The translations under genes and the position numbers were made by a program. From assembly GCA_009922295.1 (NCBI GenBank), contig RFWA01000030.1, forward strand, positions 1-14,196: 14,196 nucleotides of DNA, written 5' to 3'. The first letter of the stretch is position 1, and each line of letters begins with the position of its first letter. Source of the DNA: Betaproteobacteria bacterium. Its GTDB lineage: Bacteria; Pseudomonadota; Gammaproteobacteria; Burkholderiales; Burkholderiaceae_C. Under the pieces are notes generated by a model. The model was not told the DNA's origin, did not search any database, and was given only the letters and a program-made list of their open reading frames with translations. Positions 1 to 6,130 of this stretch are shown here, piece after piece.

Positions 1-2184
1 CCTGGGCGGCAGCACATCGTCGCGGGGCTTGAGATGCTGCTCGGCCAGCACCCGGCAGCCGCCACTGAGGCGCAGGCGCCTGAAAAAATCAGACGCCAGG
101 TGATCGATGCCCTGCTGCTGTGGCTGGAAGACCTGGTGGCTCAAGGCCCGCTGTGTCTGATCATCGAAGACCATAACTGGCTCGACCCGTCCACCCGGGA
201 ACTGCTGCAACGCCTGCTGGACGTCTGCAGCCAGTGGCCGCTGTTGCTCATACGCACCGAACGCAGCGGCGCTGGCAGCCAACCCGCCAGCACTGGCGTT
301 GGCCCCAGAGACTTTCCTGAGCGGCTTGAATTGGCAGGCCTGAGCAGCGAAGACACCGAGGCCATGCTCATAGGCATGTGCGGCGAAACGCTGTTGAACG
401 GGCGAGCACTGAACCGGCTGGCTGCCAAGACCGATGGCGTGCCCCTGTTCATTGAAGAAACCGCACGGGCGCTGATGGCGCGCCAGGCGCAGGCGACGCC
501 TGGCCAGATCACCACGCTCGCATCAAGCCCCATCGCCATACCGGGGAAAGTGCAGGATTTGCTGATGGCACGCCTGGACCGCCTGAACGCCGCCAAGGCC
601 GTGGCCCAATTTGGCAGCGTTATCGGGCGCAGCTTTTCGCAAGCCATGGTGGAGGCCGTATTTGCCGACGCCAACACCCCGGTGCGTTTGGACGGGGTGT
701 TGTTTCACCTGGAAACGCTCGTGCGCGCCAGCATTCTGGCGCAAACCACGGTGGGGCGGGACGTGCATTACCACTTCCGGCATGCGCTGATGCAAGACGC
801 CGCCTATGAATCGCTCTGGGAACGCGATCGCCGACGCTGCCACCGCACGGTGGCTCGTGTGATCAGCGAGCACTTTCCCGGCTTGGCCGCGAGCCAGCCT
901 GAGGTCCTGGCGCGCCACTGTACTGCAGCTGCAATGCCAGAGGCAGCCGCGCAATACTGGGAAAACGCGGCGCGGCTCGCGATCTCGCGCTCGGCGCAGG
1001 TGGAGGCCAGCCACCATCTGGACGCCGCCTTGGTGCAAGTGGCGGCGCTGCCGGCCGGACTGGCGCGCGACCGGGTTGAGCTTCGCCTGCTGCTGCTGCA
1101 GGCCGGCCAAAGCATTGCGCTGCATGGCTACGGCGCCGATCAGGTGGGCGAAGCCTACCAACGGGCCGAAGCACTAAGCCGTCAGTGCGGCGATGAGCGG
1201 GCCTTGCTGCGGGTCCAGTTTGGCCTGGAAGGCTACCTGTTCATGCGCGGCGAATTTGAGCGGGCCCATGCTGTGGCTGCCGACGCCGCCGAACTGGTGC
1301 ACAAATCAGCCGATCCCATGCGCAGGTTGCAGGCCGACTGGGCGGTGGCCAACCTGCTGTTTCATCAGGGCGCGCTCCCAGTTGCAGTCGACCGGATGGA
1401 CAGCTGCCTCGCGGCCTACGCCCGGCTTGAGCAGCGGCCGGGCCAGATACAAGACCCCGCCATCATGTGCCTGAGCTATTCGGCACTGGCACAGTGGACG
1501 CGCGGCTTGGGCGACGACGCGATGGCCCGTGCCAACCAGGCGCAGGCCTTGGCGGTACGCCTGAAGCACCCCTTCAGCCAGGGCGAAGCCTATGGACTCA
1601 AGGCCATGCTGCACTGCTACCGGCGCGAGTACCTGGAGACCCTGGAACTGGCGCAACGCGCCATCCATGTCTGCGAAACCGGGGGCTTTTCGGTCTGGCT
1701 GGCGCATGCCAAGATCATGCATGGCTGGGCGGTGGCGCACCTTGGCAACCCCCAGGCCGGCAGCGCCGAGATGGCGGCCGGCTATGCGCTGTGGACCAGC
1801 ACCGGTGCGGTGGTCACCTGTGCCTTCTACCTGGCCCTGCAAGCCGAAGCGCGGGCGCTGGCGGGCGAACCTGAAGAAGGGCTGCAGTTGCTGCAGCATG
1901 CCTACGCCCTCGTCACCCGACACGGCGAGCGTTACTTCGAGCCCGAGCTCTGCCGGCTCCAGGGTGAGTTACTGCTTCACTATAAAAATAATAGCAGACT
2001 AAGCAATCTGGATAAGGCTCAGCACTGGTTTTTGCTCGCAATGTCGGTCGCCCAGGAATTGGGCATGGCCGCCTTCGAAGCACGTGCCGCGCAAAGCCTG
2101 GCCGCGCTATGGCAAAGCCAGGGACGCCTGGCCGAGGCGCAGGCCCTGCTGGCCAGCGCCAACAAGGTAGCCATGATCAGCTGA
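1..2184 (+). CDS. AAA-type ATPase with C-terminal TPR-like repeats, 5'-partial (signal-transduction ATPase, possibly adenylate cyclase-linked)
   Basis: The frame is open to the first base of the window, so the N-terminus is missing; 727 residues are visible. The visible part starts inside a P-loop ATPase domain: a Walker B-like segment (CLIIEDHNWLDPST, visible residues 52-65) and the GVPLFIEE segment (about 146-153) are typical of the AAA_16 ATPases found in class III adenylate cyclases, Ser/Thr kinases and MalT/LuxR-type regulators. From about residue 290 to the end the protein is alanine- and leucine-rich helical repeat, consistent with tetratricopeptide repeats. It ends right after the repeats with no helix-turn-helix, which argues against a LuxR/MalT regulator. 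A cyclase or kinase domain upstream is therefore plausible but unseen. The Walker A motif is also outside the window. The stop is 23 bases before the P450-like gene, so this is probably the sensor or regulator of that operon. Residues around 660-670 (HYKNNSRLSN) are encoded by an unusually AT-rich patch. Confidence 0.8.
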   Translation, partial: PGRQHIVAGLEMLLGQHPAAATEAQAPEKIRRQVIDALLLWLEDLVAQGPLCLIIEDHNWLDPSTRELLQRLLDVCSQWPLLLIRTERSGAGSQPASTGVGPRDFPERLELAGLSSEDTEAMLIGMCGETLLNGRALNRLAAKTDGVPLFIEETARALMARQAQATPGQITTLASSPIAIPGKVQDLLMARLDRLNAAKAVAQFGSVIGRSFSQAMVEAVFADANTPVRLDGVLFHLETLVRASILAQTTVGRDVHYHFRHALMQDAAYESLWERDRRRCHRTVARVISEHFPGLAASQPEVLARHCTAAAMPEAAAQYWENAARLAISRSAQVEASHHLDAALVQVAALPAGLARDRVELRLLLLQAGQSIALHGYGADQVGEAYQRAEALSRQCGDERALLRVQFGLEGYLFMRGEFERAHAVAADAAELVHKSADPMRRLQADWAVANLLFHQGALPVAVDRMDSCLAAYARLEQRPGQIQDPAIMCLSYSALAQWTRGLGDDAMARANQAQALAVRLKHPFSQGEAYGLKAMLHCYRREYLETLELAQRAIHVCETGGFSVWLAHAKIMHGWAVAHLGNPQAGSAEMAAGYALWTSTGAVVTCAFYLALQAEARALAGEPEEGLQLLQHAYALVTRHGERYFEPELCRLQGELLLHYKNNSRLSNLDKAQHWFLLAMSVAQELGMAAFEARAAQSLAALWQSQGRLAEAQALLASANKVAMIS
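1980..2003 (+). repeat. AT-rich dispersed repeat copy A, inside a coding region
   Basis: These 24 bases match 9767-9790 at 21 of 24 positions without gaps; the mismatches are at positions 5, 18 and 19. The copy lies in frame in the ATPase/TPR gene and contributes A/T-rich codons (Tyr-Lys-Asn-Asn) to an otherwise GC-rich gene. It retains only a 4-bp CTAT/ATAG inverted repeat, against 7 bp in copy B. Insertion into a loop between repeat helices is an inference. Confidence 0.55.
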
Positions 2185-2195
2185 CAAGTCACAAA

Positions 2196-2207
2196 AAGGG
2201 AGGGCCT
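2196..2207 (+). promoter_or_regulatory. Ribosome-binding site deciding the P450-like start
   Basis: AAGGGAGGG at 2196-2204 ends three bases before ATG 2208. This supports 2208 over the in-frame ATG at 2109, which is buried in the upstream gene. Confidence 0.75.
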
Positions 2208-4616
2208 ATGGCCAAGGGTGCCACTGTCACGGGCAATTCTTGGGTCGCTAGTGCAGCGCTGTTTGCAGACCTGTGCGACGACCAGCAACGCGCCGCCCGA
2301 TTGCGGGTGCTGATGGCCGGGGGGCAACCAGCCCCGTTTGCCAGCCGGGCCAGCACAACGTACACACCCCAAGGCAACGGACCGGACGACTATGAGCAAA
2401 CGGCCTGGCTGATCACCAACCGGGCGCAGGCCGAGGCGGCGCTGCAAGGTGGTTCCGTCACGTATGGTCTGGCCGATTACAGCAATGCGCCCTTTGGCGC
2501 GCTGGGCCGTAGTAATTTCATGCTGGGCATGGACGACACTCAGGGGCCGAAGGACCACGATAGGCAACGCAAGTTCGCCATCAGTTGCCTGAAGCTGGAT
2601 GCGAACGAAATTTTCGGTCTGTGCACGATCAGCCTGCGTGCAGCGGCGCTGCTGCCGCTGAAAAAACGTGACTTCGACGCAGTGGCGCTGGCCGAACAGG
2701 CGGCGCTGCGCTTCGTCGCCTTCTGGTTCGGCTTTCCCCAGTCTGACTTGCCACTGCTGGAGGCCTGCACCCGCAAAGCCACCCACGCCTTGAGCTACCA
2801 GACCTTTGCCCGCCATTTCGTGACCGACCCCTTTGCCCTGCCCGAGAACACCGCCGCCATGGGCGCGCTCGCGCGCCGCGCCGCCGAGCTGATCGACCTG
2901 TTTGGGCACCAACACACGGCGCAGCAGCGCGACGAGTTCAAGGCCATTCACCGAGAGTTGGACGAGTTGAAGGCGTTTGAGCCCGACAGCGTGTTTGAGC
3001 CCTGGCCAGCGCCGCCGCCCTGCGACCCTTCGCACCCAACAGGCACACCGCTGGCGCAGACCCGCCCTTTGGCGAATTTCAAACCCGTGATGCACCGCAT
3101 GGCGGGGACGGCAGGCACTCCGGGTGAGGACAAGACCTACGGCGGCACCGACCTCGCGGCCATCGTCACCGGCTTGATCGCGGGCACCGTGGGCAATGTG
3201 GTGGGCGCCGTGTCATTGGCGCTGCAGTGCTTTTTTGAGGACTCGGAACGTCTGAATAAGGCCCAAACCGCAGCTGCTCAAGGCTGGCTGAAACACGGCC
3301 ACCGAGCAGGCAAGGACACCGACCTGACACCCTTTATCTGGGAGGCATTGCGGCTGAACCCGCCAGTGGCTTACCTGCCACGCCGCACCACACGGCCGCT
3401 AATTTTTAATAACCTGATCATCCCGACTGGCAGTGAAATGGTGATCGCCGTGGGTGCCGCCACGCGCGATCAGCCTGCCCCCTGGGTCAAACCGCACAGC
3501 TTCAATCCGGCCCGTTACCCCGCAGTTGGGTACGACCAATTGGTCTTTGGCGGCGTCTCCGGCAGCTTCCTGCACCAATGCATAGGCCAGCACGTGGCCA
3601 TGCCGCTGGTCACCCACATCGTGCGGCAGGTGCTGATGTTGCCGGGCCTTGCCGAAACCATCAACCCGCGCAACGGTCAGCGCTTCGGCCTGACCCGCCA
3701 GTGGGGCTACCACTGCCTGAGCTATCCCCTGACCTACCACCGCTTTGAGTTGCTGCGCCATTCGCCGCTGCTGCTGGTGATGGACCTGAAAGCCCCCACG
3801 CAGCAGCATGCGCAAAAGGTGCGGGGATTGCTTCACATGCATTCGGCACAGCGGCAGGCACTGGAGCACTCAGCCCATGTGCACTTTGCCTCCTTTTTGC
3901 TGCTGGAGAACGACACCCGGCTGGCGCTGTTTGCCTTCATTGACCAGGACATCAACGACCACCTGCCCCATTTGGCCCACGATCTTGGACCCGTTTTAGA
4001 GCCCCTGCTGCCACACATCCGCCACGCGCCACCCCTGCCAGTCAAAGACCACCCCTGGGAATTTGCCGAGGCAGTGCGCCGCTTCAATGTCGCGCCGGTA
4101 GACGACTACGTGTTCAGTGCTTACCCCAACGCCAGCCTGGCCATGATCAAGCAGCATTTTGCCAACGCCCCGGCGCGGGTGGGCGCTGCCCAGCACCCAC
4201 TGCTGGTCAGCATGCCGGTCAAACCACCCACCGCCGTGCATGCCGAGCAGCTCAAGCGCGTCATCCAGGTTGGAGCGCCGCGCATCGAAAAAATGTTGCG
4301 CGAATCCAAGCACGTGCACTTTGCCTGCTTTGTGCTTTTGGAGAACGACAGCCAGCTGATGCTGCTGACCGTGTTTGACCGCGGCTTTGACCCCTATGTC
4401 GAGCATTTTGCGCTGCAGGTGGGCTCGCTGTTCGACCGCCTGTTTGAGCACATGGTGCATACCCCGCCGATGCCGGTGGACGAGTTTCCGCAAGACTTTG
4501 TCAAGCTCATCCGCCGCTTCAACCAGGCGCCCGAGGCCAACTTTTTCTTCAGCGCCCAGCCCAATGCCGAGGCGGCCCAGATCCAGCGCGCATTCACCCG
4601 AAAGGCACCGTTGTGA
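2208..4616 (+). CDS. Cytochrome P450-like haem protein with two C-terminal repeat modules
   Basis: This is an 802-residue protein. I chose ATG 2208 because AAGGGAGGG lies just upstream; the longer frame from 2109 overlaps the previous gene by 76 bases and has no such site. P450 features in order are a C-helix H-x-x-x-R (HDRQR, 117-121), an I-helix-like GLIAGTVGNVVGA (322-334), ExxR (E379-R382), an FNPARY segment (432-437) and a haem-thiolate loop FGGVSGSFLHQCIG (447-460, Cys458 as expected iron ligand). The I-helix lacks the usual acidic-Thr pair and has Asn330. The Cys loop carries extra residues, with Phe at -11 instead of -7. After the P450 domain (about 1-515) come two copies of a roughly 140-residue module (521-659 and 665-799). 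No signal peptide is seen, so it is probably cytoplasmic. It follows the ATPase gene after 23 bases and overlaps the peroxidase by GTGA. The P450 assignment is strong; substrate and reaction are unknown, and classical monooxygenase activity is doubtful. Confidence 0.85.
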   Translation: MAKGATVTGNSWVASAALFADLCDDQQRAARLRVLMAGGQPAPFASRASTTYTPQGNGPDDYEQTAWLITNRAQAEAALQGGSVTYGLADYSNAPFGALGRSNFMLGMDDTQGPKDHDRQRKFAISCLKLDANEIFGLCTISLRAAALLPLKKRDFDAVALAEQAALRFVAFWFGFPQSDLPLLEACTRKATHALSYQTFARHFVTDPFALPENTAAMGALARRAAELIDLFGHQHTAQQRDEFKAIHRELDELKAFEPDSVFEPWPAPPPCDPSHPTGTPLAQTRPLANFKPVMHRMAGTAGTPGEDKTYGGTDLAAIVTGLIAGTVGNVVGAVSLALQCFFEDSERLNKAQTAAAQGWLKHGHRAGKDTDLTPFIWEALRLNPPVAYLPRRTTRPLIFNNLIIPTGSEMVIAVGAATRDQPAPWVKPHSFNPARYPAVGYDQLVFGGVSGSFLHQCIGQHVAMPLVTHIVRQVLMLPGLAETINPRNGQRFGLTRQWGYHCLSYPLTYHRFELLRHSPLLLVMDLKAPTQQHAQKVRGLLHMHSAQRQALEHSAHVHFASFLLLENDTRLALFAFIDQDINDHLPHLAHDLGPVLEPLLPHIRHAPPLPVKDHPWEFAEAVRRFNVAPVDDYVFSAYPNASLAMIKQHFANAPARVGAAQHPLLVSMPVKPPTAVHAEQLKRVIQVGAPRIEKMLRESKHVHFACFVLLENDSQLMLLTVFDRGFDPYVEHFALQVGSLFDRLFEHMVHTPPMPVDEFPQDFVKLIRRFNQAPEANFFFSAQPNAEAAQIQRAFTRKAPL
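3768..4184 (+). repeat. Tandem protein module, copy 1 (in the P450-like protein)
   Basis: This encodes residues 521-659. It contains HVHFASFLLLEND (557-569), then APPLPV and RRFN, and ends near FSAYPNAS. It is paralogous to copy 2: the central 13-residue motif matches at 11 positions, and exact DNA matches such as GTGCACTTTGCCT (3879 and 4314) and GGAGAACGACA (3905 and 4340) recur at a spacing of 435 bases. The module's function is not known to me. Confidence 0.85.
4200..4604 (+). repeat. Tandem protein module, copy 2 (in the P450-like protein)
   Basis: This encodes residues 665-799, with HVHFACFVLLEND (702-714), TPPMPV, IRRFNQAP and FSAQPNAE in the same order as copy 1. The retained DNA identity in the core suggests an internal duplication under coding constraint. 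The alternating hydrophobic and helical pattern could be a ferredoxin-like alpha/beta fold, but I cannot test this. Confidence 0.85.
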
Positions 4617-6130
4617 GCACCCCTGCCCAACCGAACCCGCAGGTTAAGCCACCGCTGCCAGGCGATATCCAGAAGCTGGTCACCAGCGGCTACCGCGCTG
4701 AGTGCAGCCGCCACCTGATCCTGACCGTTTTGCATGCGGCGCTGGCGCGGCAGTTTCTGCATCAGCTTTGCCTCAGTGACTGGCTGGTAGATGCCAACCA
4801 GCCTTGGGATGGCAGGGCGGGCCGCTGTGCGCTCAGCCTGGGCATTACTTTTGCCGGTCTGAAGAAGCTCGAACTCGACGATCGCCTGCTCGATGTGCTG
4901 CGGGCCAAGGCGCCAGCCTTTGCCCAAGGCGCATGGGCCAGAGCAAAAGATCAGTTGGGCGATGTCGGCAACAGCGCACCAGGCCATTGGGAGGCCAGTT
5001 TCAGGCCAGATTCGGCACACTTGCTGCTCATCCTGCACGCCAATGACGTGACCAACCTTGCCGCCGCAGCGGACAAGCTCAAGCGACTGGCTCATGAGCA
5101 GGCTTTTGCCCCGCATTGGGCTGCTCATGATGGTGTCCACCTGGGACCCGGGGCCGCTGGGCGGCGCGTGCATTTCGATATGCTCGACGGCCTGTCCAAG
5201 CCGGCCATCCTGCCCGAGCCGCCCGGACCCGAGGACCTGCCCAACGCCGCTCGAAACAGCCACCGCCTGGGGGAATTCGTGTTGGGCTACGACAACGATG
5301 ATCAGATCAACCCCTGGCGGCTGGCGGCAGAGCGCCCGGCATCCACCCGAGTGCCAGCTGACGAGCAATCCAGGGCGCTGGCCGACTTTTTCAAAAACGG
5401 TAGTTTTGCAGCCTTTCGCAAAATGGCGCAAGACGAAGCGGCTTTTCGATCCTTTGTGCGACAACAGGCTCAACGCCTGCAGGGCAAGCACACGCTGGCC
5501 AAGGCCGAGGCCTTCATTCGCGCCAAGCTGCTCGGGCGCTGGGATGATGGTCGGGTGGTGCAAGCCAAGGACACCATGGACAGCGGCCCAACCGGCCCGG
5601 CCGTCGCCGCCACTTTTGATTTTGCGGGCGACCAAGCCGGGCTGGGCTGCCCATTTGGCGCCCACATCCGACGCATGAACCCACGTGACGACCCGGTGGT
5701 GCCAATCAGGCGCCGGCCCCTTCTGCGCCGCGGCATGCCCTATGGCGAGGCCTACCTGCGCGACGACGGCCAGAACGACGGCCAAGAACGCGGCCTGCTC
5801 GGCCTGTTTTTTTGCGCCAGCCTGGATCATCAGTTTGAGCACCTGGTCGGCCAATGGGCCAACGACACGCCCATGGGCCCGAACAACCGCGGCAACGCCC
5901 GCGACCCGCTGATCGGCCAAAACGACACGAGCGTGCACGTCTATGAGATCCCGCTGAGCGACACCACAGCGCTGGCAATGCGGGGGCTGGAGCCCTTTGT
6001 CACGACCAAAGGCACGCTCTACGCGTTCTTCCCAAGCCTAAGCGCCATCAAGCAATTGGCAGAACCGCCGGCGCCTGTTGATGGCACTAACCGCCTCTAC
6101 CCCTGCGAGACAGGTCTGGCAAGACTATGA
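4613..6130 (+). CDS. DyP-type haem peroxidase family protein
   Basis: This is a 505-residue protein starting at GTG 4613, which overlaps the previous stop as GTGA; AAAGG at 4601-4605 is well placed as its ribosome-binding site. DyP hallmarks are present: the catalytic-Asp segment FDMLDGLSKP (Asp192, the equivalent of GxxDG), CPFGAHIRRMNPR with proximal haem ligand His351, RRGMPYG with the distal Arg at 372 or 373, and a C-terminal FFCASLDHQFEHLVGQWAN, the usual QFE...W segment. The first Gly of GxxDG is Asp189, a variation from the textbook motif. The Asp-to-His distance (159 residues) and total length place it with the long fungal or bacterial DyPs rather than compact YfeX or EfeB types. There is no Tat or Sec signal, so it is likely cytoplasmic. 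DyPs use H2O2 to oxidise dyes, phenolics and porphyrins; the substrate here is unknown. Its coupling to a P450 and a lipase suggests a lipid or hydroperoxide substrate (inference). Confidence 0.9.
   Translation: MSTPAQPNPQVKPPLPGDIQKLVTSGYRAECSRHLILTVLHAALARQFLHQLCLSDWLVDANQPWDGRAGRCALSLGITFAGLKKLELDDRLLDVLRAKAPAFAQGAWARAKDQLGDVGNSAPGHWEASFRPDSAHLLLILHANDVTNLAAAADKLKRLAHEQAFAPHWAAHDGVHLGPGAAGRRVHFDMLDGLSKPAILPEPPGPEDLPNAARNSHRLGEFVLGYDNDDQINPWRLAAERPASTRVPADEQSRALADFFKNGSFAAFRKMAQDEAAFRSFVRQQAQRLQGKHTLAKAEAFIRAKLLGRWDDGRVVQAKDTMDSGPTGPAVAATFDFAGDQAGLGCPFGAHIRRMNPRDDPVVPIRRRPLLRRGMPYGEAYLRDDGQNDGQERGLLGLFFCASLDHQFEHLVGQWANDTPMGPNNRGNARDPLIGQNDTSVHVYEIPLSDTTALAMRGLEPFVTTKGTLYAFFPSLSAIKQLAEPPAPVDGTNRLYPCETGLARL

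Noticed and set aside
2109..2207. Longer N-terminus for the P450-like protein
   Set aside because: It would overlap the upstream gene by 76 bases, and a strong ribosome-binding site precedes ATG 2208.
2019..3095. 358-codon open frame on the - strand
   Set aside because: It is antisense to the P450-like gene, basic and low in recognisable motifs; a shadow frame.
3398..3414. AT-rich patch resembling the palindromic repeat
   Set aside because: It encodes part of the segment leading to the normal P450 'IP-x-G' strand with no extra residues, and it matches the repeat only with gaps.
4394..5938. 514-codon open frame on the - strand
   Set aside because: It lies antisense to the DyP gene and the end of the P450-like gene, which carry clear family motifs; the antisense translation shows none. 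It is a high-GC shadow frame.
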